A DNA stretch of 64,000 nucleotides from contig NC_056727.1 in assembly GCF_019279795.1 (NCBI RefSeq), positions 1,205,922,327 to 1,205,986,326 on the forward strand, written 5' to 3'. This stretch comes from Protopterus annectens (Eukaryota > Chordata > Ceratodontiformes > Protopteridae). Positions 50,081 to 62,162 of this stretch are shown here, piece after piece. Numbering within the stretch: position 1 is the first letter of the stretch; each line of letters opens with the position of its first letter. The translations under genes were made by a program, and so were the position numbers. The notes under the pieces were generated by a model that saw only the letters and a program-made list of their open reading frames with translations, was not told the origin of the DNA and made no database searches.

Positions 50081-50604
50081 TATTATTCTAGGAATTTAGA
50101 TTTATATCATGTTTCATTTTAAAAACCAAGTTCTAATATTCGGTCATTTCAACCTGTGGTTTGAAGACCTTTGTATTAGCTGTACAAAGAAAACTTTTTA
50201 AGGAGTGGATTTTGTCCCAGGAGTAGTTATGCTGACTTATAAACTATATTTCAACTATATTTGTAGGTTACAGTACCAGTCACAAACTTTGTATGGTTCC
50301 CAGAAGAGCTCATAAACACTCAGTTGTCATCACTGTGCTAGCAATCTGAAGAACAAAAAAATACACCATGGAAAGTCCTTCTCTGTTCTTGCATCTTCTC
50401 CCTAGAATTCACTGGTCTCTAGTACTGCAGAATTCAGAGAAGTAATAAAAATACTCTTATAGAGCAGATATTTGTCAGAGTAGTATTGGACAACAAAAAT
50501 GTATTATGGTATGTGTTGTTTTCTGTTTGTAGCTGGAGTAAAAATTAAAACTCACTACTAGAGTAAGAGTTAAAACTTAACATTAAGTGCATATTTTGCC
50601 TAGT
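50081..50604. other. Unassigned sequence
   Basis: No gene or repeat is recognised. Confidence 0.4.
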
Positions 50605-50735
50605 TTTATTTATTTATTTTTTGCTGTCTGGGTTAGTCCTACTGGGCTAGTGGCTTTTTTTTTCAGGGAAGACTAGAGGGGGTATTTATACTACTAGTGG
50701 AAATTTGGCAAGGGCATCAGGGAACTTCTCTTACA
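50605..50735 (-). mobile_element. SINE, left (tail) half, split by a LINE
   Basis: GGGTTAGTCCTACTGGGCTAG and GGGAAGACTAGAGG match the tail half of the SINE at 37255-37640. Its other half resumes at about 56470, on the far side of the Tx1-like LINE. Confidence 0.65.
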
Positions 50736-50751
50736 CTTTGGAGGACAGGAA

Positions 50752-51860
50752 GTGAAACACCCTGTGGAGCTGCTAGGTGGTGCCAGATGGCTGCTACTGC
50801 AGGTCCAAAAATCCCAAGATGAAGGAGTTATAGAGAGTGCAGCAGAAAACCTACTGAAGGAAGGAAAAGGAGATGAAGTAACTGTTACAGAGCTGCAAAA
50901 TGGAGGACTGGAGACACACGTGCTGATAAATGTGATAAACCAGGCAGAGCAAAGGAAGGAGAAGAAACTAGATGAAGTGATATGGTTGACAGAGTGTTAC
51001 AGGAGGAAGAAGAAACGGACACACTGGAAACAGAAACCACTGTTGTTGAGGGAAGAACAATGTAGATATTCTCATCTGGTGGAATATCCATTTTAAGGGT
51101 TTACCCCTGCTACAGGAATTTTTGTTACAAGAAAGAAGTTATGCAGATGTAGCAAGGCAGGGAAGAATGGAAGAAGGAACTGAGAGAGGACAAAGATTTG
51201 CAATTACTCATCAGACACAGAGAAGATGACCAATGGTAAAAATAAAAAGTAAAAGTGTTGGTAGTATGAACAGGTATGACATTATGAATAGTATTATTTT
51301 GCCACTAGGGTTTGACACTCAAGACATAAAAGCATTAATTTATTTGGAGCTAAACATTTTGTGAAGTAACATTTAAAAGCTGTAGCTTGCTGGAAAAATT
51401 TATGACTGAGATAAAAAAAGAAATGCTGTAGCAACATGGAAAATGATTTATTTCATAGTTTGGGACTACAACTAAAAAGAAAATAAATATGCAGTTCAGG
51501 AATTTGGATATGGATCAGCATGAGGCAAAACTGTTTATTTTTTTCTTTCACTATGTAGTGAAGTGCATGAAATTAAAAAATGTGATGAAAGAAATGTATG
51601 AACTGGGGATTGGGAAGTATGAGTAAGAGTGGATGTTAAGGATGTGAAAATTCAACATCTTTCAAATACAATAATTGTGAATAGTAAGAGAGGACTTGTT
51701 AGGTACTGGGGACAACCCAAAACATGTTATTTCTGTGGGGATGAAAATCATTTAACACAAGACTGTAACAAATGAAGATGGGGCTAATGTGGGGAGTAGG
51801 GACATACAGCAAAAACCTATAAGTCTTTTGTAGAAAATGTAAGGCATGTGAGCATTTCTG
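50752..51860 (+). pseudogene. Tx1-like LINE ORF1 remnant with a CCHC knuckle
   Basis: It starts near MKHPVELLGGARWLLLQVQK. RKKSYADVARQGRMEEGTER follows at about 51130, and HLSNTIIVNSKRGLVRYWGQ then PKTCYFCGDENHLTQDC at about 51650-51770. The CX2CX4HX4C knuckle following a RYWGQP motif is typical of Tx1-group ORF1 proteins, which bind element RNA. Frame changes separate the parts. Confidence 0.75.
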
Positions 51861-52019
51861 GTTTGACTGTCCCATATTAGAAGAGGAAAGAGTAGATGAA
51901 GAGGAAAGCTCAGGAGAAAGAAAAATAGTGGGAAATATTATTACAGAAGGTGCTGAAAGAGAAAGGGATTTAGGGAGGGTATACTGAAGAAAGGTTAAAC
52001 AAGGAAGAGGTACTTACAG

Positions 52020-52330
52020 GAGACAAAATATATAAGACTAATAGTGATTTATGCATATACTAATATAACTGAGAGACAACAGTTGTTTGAAGAAATAAAA
52101 AAAATATGTGTTAGTAAATATACCAACAGTGATGTTAGGAGATTTTTAACTGTAACCCGAGGAAAGAACATGGAAAAAAAAAACACAATATATTAAGATG
52201 TTAAGGAGTGTAATAAAATGGGGAGTTTTAAAAGTAGGAGAGACTAGAGAATGGACAAATAAAATGGGAATTTTTAAGACTGAAATTGATTATATAATTT
52301 ATTCTAAAGACATGAAAAAATAGTGGGGGG
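52020..52330 (+). pseudogene. Tx1-like LINE endonuclease remnant
   Basis: RLIVIYAYTNITERQQLFEE (about 52035-52095) followed, across a frame change, by VMLGDF (about 52130-52150) and WTNKMGIFKTEIDYIIYS (about 52250-52310). Order and motifs fit the APE endonuclease of the L1/Tx1 group. Confidence 0.7.
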
Positions 52331-53242
52331 GTAGAGATGGCATAGTTTTTAGATCATAGAACAGCAAGGGATTAAACATGGAAAAACAAATGATAAAGGA
52401 TAGAAAAGAGATATAGTTTAAAAATGCAGAAGTAATAATAAGAGAGAAATATTATGAAAAGATAATATGACAATGAGACCATTTTATAAAAATTGGACAC
52501 AGTGTGGATAGTATATAAGCCAGAAGTATAAACAATATATTTAGAAGTGGAAGGAAGAACAAAAATGAAATAAGATGAAATAGAAATTTTACAGAATTAT
52601 AAGAAAGAAATGGAAAGAGGAAGTGACAAAGTAAGGGAAATAGAAAACAGATGTTTGAAAAAGCAGAGAAAAGGTAAAAATGGTATTAGATAGGCAAAAA
52701 TGTTTTTTTTTTTTCTGAAAGGAAAGAAAGAAGAGGTTTATCCTTTTTTAGGAAAAGAAGTAAAATGAGGCAATGAAGGACAGATGCTATTTTAGATATC
52801 AAAAAAATAAAAAATAAAAAAATAAAATGCAAACAAGAAGATATTATGGAGGTGTTAGAAAATTTTGTAGAGAAAATTTATGAAAAACTAGAAATGGATG
52901 GGCAAGAAAAATGGAAAGTGAAAAAAAATCTGAAATAGTAAGTATTGTTCTAGAAAATTATGTAACAATAGAATACATAAAGAAGATGATAAACAGGGTA
53001 AGAATGAATCAGCTTCAGGATTAGATGGTAAAAGTTGTGAGTATTATATATTATAAGGAAATGAATATGAATGAAAGATACTTTTTTGACAGTATTAAAT
53101 GAATTTATAAATAAAGGTATAATGAAAGAAAGATATGTGGTGGAATGATAAAATGTATATGGAAAAAGAATGAAAGAAAAGATGTACAAAATTTGAGGAC
53201 CATGACACTAGGGAATCCTGACTATAACATATAACATATTTA

Positions 53243-53925
53243 TGAAAATGTATTTATTTATTGAGATTTGATTACTGGGAAAGTCTGACTGGGTAGGAGC
53301 CCATTTTCATTGCAGGCTGTGGGAGAAAAGTTCCAAAGTATTACAAAACATTTTAACAACAATAATTTTGCAATCTTTAAAAATAATAAAAAAAACCCAC
53401 TGCAGTTTAAATAATTATACCAAATTAGACATAATATAAAAACATTGCTTAAGAATAGATACAACTTATATGACAATGATTTAATATTTAGAGAAAATCT
53501 AGTCAGTTTATAGAGAAATTAAAGGTAAGTTAATATAATCCAAACAGAAAGGTCAACATGAACTGAGAGAAAGACAGGGTAGAGGGGTTGAGAAACTGAT
53601 AAAAGTAAGGAAGTGAATGAAGAAGGGAGAGTAGTGAGGTGTAAGGTATGAATAAGTATCTGTTCACATTTAGTAATATAGTTTATCCTGGTGTTGAGCA
53701 AGAACAGAGTAAACTTTTGGCTAATAAGTCTTTCAGAATGATTTTAAAGGTTGGGAGGGTATTGTCCTGCTGGATACAGGTAAGGTGTTCCAGGCCTTAG
53801 CAACATGGTACAAGTACAGACAATGCCCAGCAGATTTGATAGGCTTATGGATAGACAGAAGTTTTTGGTTATTGGATTGTAATGATTGACTGGGAACATT
53901 TGTGTAGAATGTTATTTAGTGCTGG
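53243..53925 (-). mobile_element. L2-like LINE 3' end inserted in the Tx1-like LINE
   Basis: The left end TTTATTTATTGAG...ACTGGGAAAGTCTGACTGGG is the complement of the L2-type tail, as at 60731. The right part (53700-53900), on the minus strand, resembles the C-terminal LINE block seen at 61340-61500. It separates two RT pieces of the host LINE. Confidence 0.65.
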
Positions 53926-54149
53926 ACAAGCAGATAGATGCTGGATAATTTTATAGGTGGCAAGAAGCTGTGTATATTACAACACAAATACTATAAAAAG
54001 ATGGAGAAAGTATTGGATGATATAGGAGGAGAAGGGATTTATGGTATAAAAGGAAGAGAGGTGAAAGAAATGTTAATTGTAGTGAAAGAAGTAGTAGAGA
54101 TGATACTGAAAGAAAATGAAGGTAAGACTTATAGAATGTTTAAAATGTA

Positions 54150-54285
54150 AAGTGAGTTGGTTTGGCATAATGCTAAAGGTAGTCACCTCAAAAACAAAAG
54201 GTACAGGGTTTGTTTCTCATATGAGGTTATTGGCTAAGCTTAAAATAACCTTTAAGGGCAGTTAGCATAGTATTCTCCTTTGAAT
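54150..54285 (+). mobile_element. tRNA-derived SINE inside the Tx1-like LINE
   Basis: TTGGCATAATGCTAAAGGTAG (A-box-like), ACAGGGTTTGTTTCTC (decayed B box) and GGCTAAGCTTAAAATAACC match the SINE at 47707. It lies between two RT blocks of the host LINE. Confidence 0.65.
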
Positions 54286-55504
54286 ATAGATAAAGCTTTT
54301 GATAAGGTGAGCCATGAAGCAATGTGGCAGATTTTAGAGACATATGTCATAGGAGAAAAATGTCAATATACTAAAGAAATGTTATGAAAATTCATGGGTG
54401 CAAGTTATGATAAATGGATGGATGTGGAAAAATAAGTGTTAAGAGAGGAGTAAAACAGGGATGCCCAATGAGTATGTGCTTATTTGTATTAGTAATGAAT
54501 GCAGTATTACAGAAATGCATGTATGAAATGTGGGAGGCAAGATGTGAGATGGAAGGAAATGTTACATTACCAATATGAAGATGATTTAGTTCTAATTGCA
54601 AAAATCAAGGGATGGATAAGTGAGGTTGTAATAAGTATTGAAAAGCTGACCTGCATTTAAATAAAATAAAGCGTAAGAGATTTGGTGAGATAGAAACATA
54701 AACAGAATATATTTCACTAGAGAGGAAGTAAAGATCTTGAGAGTGATATTTGGTGAGTACCAAAGTGTAATAAAATAATGTAGAGAGAGAGAGAGGCACA
54801 AATAAAATAAAAAGTGTAGACAAGTTTTCACTTATTTTTTAAAAAGACATATATTTTTAATACTTCTGTATCAGGAAAAATAGATATGTTACCCACGCAA
54901 ATGGAAAAAAGAGTTATTTGAGATTTTTTAGCTTAATTTGGGCTCAAGGCTGAATTTGGTTTGAAGAGGGATAAGGATAATTTATAATAAAAACAAGAAG
55001 GCGGTTTGGATTTAAAAAATCCAGTGGTACACTGAGCATCTATTGGATTTATTTTGGGTATTGAGAAAGATAAAAGAAAGACAAAAAAAAATGATAGGTA
55101 AGATGCTACATGAAAAATATGGAAATTAAAAAAAAAACAGAGAAAAGAAAAAAAAGTGACAGGATGGAAGAAAAAGAATATGACAAAAATGAAATTATGG
55201 AAGTTAAAGGTAAGTGAGTTGCTGAAAAAAGAATAGAAAAGAATGGTATAATATGATTTTAGAAAAAAAAGCAACGTACCCAATGAAGGAATTATAAGAA
55301 GAAGAAAAAAACAGGAAATAATAGAAGGATAAATTATTTTTTTTTATAAGCCACAGAATGTATTTGTGGAGAATTTTATTAAACAAGTTACTTGTGAAAG
55401 GGAATATGGAATGTAAGGTAACAGAGGTATGAAAGTGTGTTGACCATTGTGAAGAAGAAACAACAACATTTTTTGATTAAAAAAATAAAGAATTTTAAGA
55501 AAAG

Positions 55505-56031
55505 ATTAAAAATAAAACTAGTACTCTGGATGGAAGAAGAGTGGACAACCAAAGTTATGGTGAATAACTTTAGTAAGTTAAGTGCTGATTTTCTGATTTT
55601 CATATAAATATTGCTGAATTTAATACCCATGGGTTTCATTTTAATGTCTTTGAGCAGTAAACAAAGATTTGCAAGGAAAACATTTGGATGAACATTTGGA
55701 TTTTTATGAACTCAGATGGCAGCTTAGATTAGATGCTACTAATAGCCGTGGGTTAAATGATGCATGTTAAGTTAGTTCTGTTTTAAAGTTGAAACATTAC
55801 AAAGTATTTTAATTAGGAATGTAATTAGAAAAATCGAAGCTTTGTTCTTATTGGTTGGGAATGGTCACCTGAATGTTGTGTGTTTTTATTTAAATGGAAG
55901 TTCAAGTATTACTTATTAGTTCTGATGAAGTTCTTGTAGAAAACAGCCTTAACTTATTAAAGTTTTTCACCATAACTTTGGTTGTCCACTCTTCTTCCAT
56001 CCGTAGTAGTAGTTTTGTTTATTTTTTTATT
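55505..56031 (+). mobile_element. PLE 3'-end fragment with inverted terminal arms
   Basis: Inner text at about 55690-55800 translates as FYELRWQLRLDATNSRGLND then VSSVLKLKHYKVF, which parallels the C-terminus of the ORF2 at 22000-22110 (LFWQIRTS...PPGLNDYASIK). A 3' end with CTGATGA (55922-55928), GAAA (55939-55942) and ACTTATTAAAG follows. The outer segments 55528-55582 and 55948-56002 are near-perfect inverted repeats (GGATGGAAGAAGAGTGGAC...), perhaps extending to 55505 and 56031. So the 5' side is an inverted copy of the 3' end. Inserted in the Tx1-like LINE. Confidence 0.72.
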
Positions 56032-56469
56032 TTTGGTTAAAAGTTTAAAAATGAATATAGATGGGAAGGCTTTAAATGTATACATACGAATATTATATTG
56101 TACAGGAAGTATAACAAGGTAAAGAAATGTGATATTGAGAAATGGGATAAAGTACTGTTTGTGACTATAGGGGTGTTGTGAAAAAAAGATGAGAGAATTT
56201 GTTATACAACAAGAAAATGCAAGAGGATGATGTAATAGCTGAAATAAGAAGATTGTTGTGGAAGAATGGGTGGTGGGATAAAAGGTAAATATAAAAGTAA
56301 AAATAATGAAAGGAATAGAACTGTTAAGTTCTTTTGTGTTCATACTTTTTCCTTTTTGTGTTGATAACTTGTAAATAATTTTGATTATGAATGTAAAATG
56401 TGTATAATTGATTTCATTTGTTTATTTGTTATAAAATGAATATAACTGTTAATAAAACACTCCTTACTG

Positions 56470-56700
56470 TTTTCAATAGTTACTGTGGGATGTTTTTGCA
56501 TCCACTTGAGCTACCACCAAGTCAAACAGATAGGACCTTGATTTAATGTCTCACCTGAAGAATAACACACTCAGGAATACAGCACCCCACGTATGCTGCT
56601 TTGCGGTGTCAGTAATCCACATATCTGGTGGGAGAATAGAACCCCCATGGTGAGGCAAGGATTGTGAGGAAGTGTGCAATGACACCTACTAAAATTAACA
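56470..56700 (-). mobile_element. SINE, right (head) half, split by a LINE
   Basis: It shares TTGAGCTAC, GATTTAATGTCTC-like, CACACTCAGGA and GAATAGAACCC with 37390-37560. It continues the SINE begun at 50605. Confidence 0.65.
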
Positions 56701-58574
56701 TAGTGGGTTAATGATCAAAAGCTACAGTTTAGTGTTAGGAACTACAAAGCTATGCATCTACAGGGGATGGGGGGTGTAAGTATGGGAGTGAAATACAGGA
56801 AAAGAGAAGGGCAGATATAGTGAAAGTTTAGAAGGAATGAAGACTGTATAGTATTTATCCCGTCTAAACTAAACCATACCACCCAATAAACATGATATGT
56901 GCCAATGGATAATATATTTTTCTTCTGTGTAGGGAGAAGATTGGCTCAGAGAAAGCATATGCCATTTTCACTGGATGTAGTGTGTGTGTGTGTGTGGGGG
57001 CTGCTAAGGCCACATTTAAATTGCTTTGCACTGCTCTTTAGGAAAAGAGGTGAACAAGATGTAAAGCAAGGCATTACATGATCAAAGAACGATCACTAGG
57101 GGATTCATGAAGAAAATTGAACTACTGCAGATGCACATTATACATGAAATATGGAAGAAAGATGTAGAATACAGCCTTAGTCTGTTTTGTGGTAGTGATT
57201 TGAGCATAAGGTAGAAGGCAAAAGGGTAGAGGAGAAGTGGTAATCAGCTGTAAGATGAACAGTTGTGATGGTATATAGATCATTTAACAAACTGAAGTAC
57301 TTTTGGAATGACAGGAGGTGGAAGGAAGGACAGTTTTTGCAGAGATGACCAGTATAAACTCACAAATTTGGTGTACCACTACTCTTCTTTTATAGACTTT
57401 TTTGTAAGTTTGTTTACTCATTAGAAGTCCTATGTCCTTTGGCTGTTTTTTTCTTTTAAAGTGCTCTGTATTTCAGGAGTGACAGGCTTACAATCGTCTC
57501 CCATTTGGTTTCTGATATATGGAATGGCTACCAAGCTGCTCTGCACAAAATGGTGAATCAAAATACATTTCACAAAATCTAATATACTTGTGAAATATAC
57601 AAAATGTAGATGTTTAAGTTGTTCTCTGTAATGTCCCACCCACCTAACGATTTTGTTATAGCTTTTTTAATAATTTATTTTTATTTACAAATGCAGTATG
57701 AAATCACTTACATAAATATGTTACAGTTTTACTTCTATCAATTAATACATTTTATTTGTATTATGCCTGTACCAGATATATGTTACTGCTGTCTGCTATG
57801 TAATGCCTTTATTGTTGCTCCTGCAACATAGAGAGATAATGCCCTGAGTACAGCATCTGACACAACTGGCAGACAGGATGTGCAGGTCCATCCTTGTGAA
57901 GCTGACCACATAGCAACTTTAATCTCTCACAGCAGGGGTAGTGAGTAGCCTTTAATATAGGTGTGAGGAGACATAAACTCACATGGTTGAAGACACTGTG
58001 GGTCTTCAAGGTGACACAGAGCATGTCTCCCAAGCCAGGAGTGGGGATTAAGACATCACAAAAATGCACCCCTAGACTGCATGCTGGCATGAGTTCATAC
58101 TGCCCTCATGGCTGCCTGAATGATGCCCCTCCTCTAACTATATCATACACTGGCTGAAATACCTAGCACAGAGGAATAAATGGGCTATTACTGACAGGGA
58201 GTGATACCTGATGGTCAGCAGACGTGAACAAAAAGCACATAGAAAAAATACTTCTAATGTTATACTTGTAACAAATCTATGCGTGTTATAGATCTATAAA
58301 AATTAGTATAGAATTATGTATCTGTTATCATTGTCCTTAGATGTGACTGAAAATACCTCTTAACAACTGACGCCAACAAACAAAGAGGTGTAGAAGAGCT
58401 ACTCTCCAGATGTTGCTTTGGAAATGGAACCCATTTATGGAAAGGACATATCAATGCTCAGATTCCTATCAGGCTAGTGTTTAGTTTGAAAATAAGAAAT
58501 AACTCCAGAAACCTATTTAACCTAATATTGTCATACAATTATATATTAAAAAATTTCTTACAAGTAACACATAT
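56701..58574. other. Unassigned sequence
   Basis: No gene, RNA or repeat family is recognised. Confidence 0.4.
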
Positions 58575-58892
58575 GTACTTCTTAACTGTCCAGAGTTTCT
58601 CAGAATGTCCACATTTTTCCCTCATATTTTTGGCATGTTTCTCATAAAATTGTGTTTTTCTGTCAAATCACTAGTGAATCATTAAGGACTGAATTCAGAA
58701 AATAATGGCAGACATTTAAGTTTCAGACTTCATATCCTTCAGAAAAATTCATGCTAATGCAAAACCTGTTAGTCTATCAACTTTCTAAGTTTGTAAGAGC
58801 AATATTTAAAGAGTGTCCCTATTCTGGGGCCTTTGTTCCCCCATTATTTGTGGCTTTGTCCAGATTTCTTGCTCTAAGAGGTTGAGAGGTAT
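58575..58892. mobile_element. MITE, ~318 bp (copy 1)
   Basis: Same family and orientation as 59064-59386: TTAACTGTCCAGA at the left, TTTCAGACTTCATATCCTTC in the middle, and GTCCAGATTTCTTGC and GTTGAGAGGTAT at the right end. The left terminus is mutated and no clear target duplication is seen. Confidence 0.8.
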
Positions 58893-59063
58893 TATATCTT
58901 CACTAAACCAAACTGCCAGATTCTGAACTATTGCTGTTTGGAGTCTGTACTTTATTTGGCTTATGGTTTCTGTAAAATATAGTTAATGTTTGAATTGGGT
59001 AACTGTATTAACTAGAATTATTATATGTTAGAATAGGAAATCTGTTATACTGTGCAGTTCACA

Positions 59064-59386
59064 ATACCTCTTAACTGTCCAGATTTTTGCTGAATGTCCA
59101 CATTTTTGCCTCTTATTTTTGGTCTATTCCTGATAAAATCTTTGTTTTTTTTTTTCTGGAAAATTATTGGGGATTGTAGTCACTAAATAATACTAAATAA
59201 TTACAGACATTAAAGTTTCAGACTTCATATCCTTCAGAAAATATATAATAATGTAAAATTTGTCATTCTAGCCACCTTCTAAGTTTATAGGAACAATATT
59301 TAAAATATGTCCTTATTTTTGGACCTTTGTCTCCCCATTTGTTCTGGCTTTGTCCAGATTTCTTGCACTGAGAAGTTGAGAGGTAT
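59064..59386. mobile_element. MITE, 323 bp (copy 2), with near-perfect 8 bp target duplication
   Basis: The termini ATACCTCTTAACT and AGTTGAGAGGTAT form inverted repeats. It is flanked by AGTTCACA (59056-59063) and GGTTCACA (59387-59394), an 8 bp duplication with one difference, suggesting a hAT-type origin. No coding capacity. Confidence 0.82.
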
Positions 59387-59803
59387 GGTTCACATAACAT
59401 TCTACGGCGACTGAGAGTTATTTGTTTACAACTTTGTGTTATGATTATTTTGTGCGAGCTTGGTCAATATTGATAATGGTGTTAAAGCTCCCTCTAGTGA
59501 CAATATCAAGAAAGCTGTTTAACAAGTTGCTGCAGAATTTAAGGTAAGACAGTAGTAGAATGTAACTAAAACACACTACAGACAAATCACATTGTGCAGT
59601 TATGTACATGACCTGTTTTCTGTCTATAAACTTGTTATTTTAGTTATCAGTTGTTACTCCTTTAAGGCATTATATACTCTAAATTTCAGTTCATAATTTT
59701 CATTTCTATAAATGTGACAGCCAAATGGATCTGCTCTATTTTAACTGGATGCACAGAGAAAACAGCAACATCTCTCTTTTATACTAGCAAGGATGCATTA
59801 TAT

Positions 59804-59861
<58 letters not shown>
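59804..59861. repeat. A-run followed by (TA)n microsatellite
   Basis: About 15 A then about 40 bp of TA. Confidence 0.95.
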
Positions 59862-59862
<1 letters not shown>

Positions 59863-60730
59863 GGATTCTGTAGTAGTATTGTAGTGCATGGAGGTAGCTG
59901 ATTATGCTCTGATATTTGCAAAAAGACAAACCAGTTAAGCACAAGAATGGCACATGCCTTGAGCTTAACAAATGTTAAGCACCACCTACAGAAGTTGTTA
60001 AGGTCTTGTACCATGCTAGGAAGCAAAATCTGCCTGTACTGACCAGCAAATGACAGTAGCAGAATAAAAAAAAAATTGTTTCTGCCTGCTGCCCATTCTG
60101 GTAATGTGTCCATAAGTTCCTGTTATGAACTTAGAAACTTGCTAGAATAACAAGATTTGTCTTGATATGTATTTTCTGAAGGATACGAACTCTGTAACTC
60201 TGATGCATTATTTAGTGACTTCAATCCTCAGTGGTTTGTTCAAAAAGCACAGATTTTATGAGGAACAAACCGAAAGTATGAAGCAATAATCTGTGCTTTC
60301 TGTGAAAATATGGATAGTGGGGAGGCATGAAAGCTAAGTGTAAATGTGATACTGACCATTAAGTATTTTATGACTTTGAAAGCTAGAAATACCTTTGTGA
60401 TTTTTCCCCCTAACTAGTAGTACATGGAGCAGATCAAGCTCCATGCACTACAAAGAATTATGATCGTTTCCCCAATCATAATCCTAAATTATGTGTTCTC
60501 AACATGGATGCCAAGAACTCTCGAGGTGAATTTCTTGGGACCCATGTCTTGAACATATAATGAATGGGTTATGATCAGTGAACTGATCATAATCCTGTGT
60601 ATTAAGCACACACATCTAATTATGCATTAAACATTTAAAAGGAAACCCTAGTATTGTATGTATGTGATGTACGGAAGTATAATGGAAACCTCTATAAGTG
60701 TCTCTCCTCAACAATCTGGATATAGCTTTT
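59862..60730. other. Unassigned sequence
   Basis: No gene or repeat is recognised. Confidence 0.4.
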
Positions 60731-61760
60731 TATTTATTTATTTTATTTCACATTTGTTTACCAGGAAAGTCCGACTGGACAATAAGTCCATTTTCAGCAG
60801 ATGCCCGGGGAGAAAAGCTCCTAGACATACAGTGAGCGAGAAAAAACTTAACAATTTTACAACTAAAAAGCTGCTAACAAACTTAACAATTTGCATAAAG
60901 TTTCTTAAGTGATCAATAGTAAATATTACATAGCATTTTTAAAAAGAAAACAAATTACAACTAATGGAATTTTAAACAGGATAGAAAAACAGACTAGTAG
61001 CTAAGGTTGCTATTGGAGAGTACAGAAGTTGTATAGGCAGATCTGTTTGAGCCGATTACTTTATATACAGGCTTTACAAAATTGGCCAATAGATGTAAGC
61101 CTGAGCTACGAGGATTGTTAAATGAGAAATGTGTAGAGAGAGAGAAGAAGAAACTAGAAGGAATTAAGTTTAGATAGCATATAGTGAGGTTGCAAGGTTG
61201 AAGCTAGAAGGAATGTTAAGGAAAGTGCGTAAAGTGAAAGTAGAAGTGACCAGAAGTATTTACATTTAGAAAGTATTTATTTAGTTTTGTGCGAGTTAGG
61301 TGGTGACTTGGCTTATTCTAATGTAATAATTTTTAGCCAGGTTCAGTACGTGGGCGGATCCATGTAGGAGACAGGTAGGCTTTTAGTAGTTTTTTGAATT
61401 ACACTATATTAGTGTTGGATTTAATGTCTAGTGGAAGACTATTCTAAGCTTTGGTGACATTACATGAGTATAGGGATTCTCCAGTGTGATTTTTGCTTTT
61501 TATTTTTTTCTAATAGTGCTTTATTGCTAGAGCGGAGGGTCCATTTAATAGAGTACTGTGTTAGTAAGCTCTTTAGGGCTGTTTTTTTTCAGGCTGGTTT
61601 ATAATGTGGTGGGCCATTTTGAGCTGATTATATTTTAGCAATGAGGGGAATTCAAGCAATGAAAGTTTTCTGAGAGAGTGGCAGTGGTGGGATCTACAGT
61701 AAGCACCTGTTGCAAATTTTGCTATTTTAATATAACAGGTTTCTAGTTTTGTCATATGAG
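60731..61760 (-). pseudogene. L2-like LINE C-terminus and 3' end
   Basis: The minus strand carries IKIAKFATGAYCRSHHCHSL and LLEFPSLLKYNQLKMAHHI (61755-61573), then a region (about 61500-61340) with an NVTKAWNSLPLD-like reading across frame changes, the usual LINE C-terminus. The 3' end is the complement of TTTATTTATTTATTTTA...TTTACCAGGAAAGTCCGACT (60731-60778), giving a (TAAA)n tail. Truncated and broken. Confidence 0.78.
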
Positions 61761-62162
61761 ACTTCTTAAGGCAGGGTGCCTCTGTAAGTGATAGAAAGGC
61801 AGCACTGTATCCATTCTGCTGACAGCTTTGCTATCTGTGTGAAATATAATATAGTTCACCATGTTTCTGTAACCTATAGAAGGTCAGATGCTACATAAGT
61901 GCCTCCTGGTTGCTTTAATGCTTGACTTTTGTTAGTACTGTTGTGTTAAACACAGTCATCAGGCTATCCTTTCCTATATACTTGACTTCTATGCAATGCA
62001 TGTGAAGCATAGAGCCGCCCTTCTGCTATGAGAGTCAATATGAAGAGGGACTGTCTTATGTACTGAATAAGCATGAGATGTGGGGCTAAACAGGAGAGAA
62101 AGAGAGAACCATATGTGTTTCTTTATAGAGACGGAAGGGAGGAAGGACATTTCCTCAGGGCA
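61761..62162. other. Unassigned sequence
   Basis: No gene or repeat is recognised. Confidence 0.4.

Larger units (their letters stand above)
52960..54620 (+). pseudogene. Tx1-like LINE reverse transcriptase remnant, interrupted
   Basis: Pieces: GMIKCIWKKNERKDVQNLRT and LGNPDYNI (about 53140-53230), then an L2 insertion; GGEGIYGIKGREVKEMLIVV (about 54025); a SINE insertion; NIDKAFDKVSHEAMWQIL (about 54285-54340), motif A; RGVKQGCPMSMCLFVLVMNA (about 54445-54505); and YEDDLVLIAKIKG (about 54575), in place of YADD. Many stops and frame changes. Confidence 0.78.
50736..56469 (+). mobile_element. Tx1/L1-type LINE, decayed, with three later insertions
   Basis: Plus-strand ORF1 remnant, endonuclease and RT pieces (below) and a 3' end in ATAACTGTTAATAAAA (to about 56460). 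A SINE homologous to 37255-37640 is interrupted exactly by this block, which fixes the approximate ends. Nested inside it are an L2 3' end (53243-53925), a tRNA-type SINE (54150-54285) and a PLE fragment (55505-56031). The sequence is strongly A-rich on the plus strand, usual for L1-superfamily elements. Confidence 0.8.
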
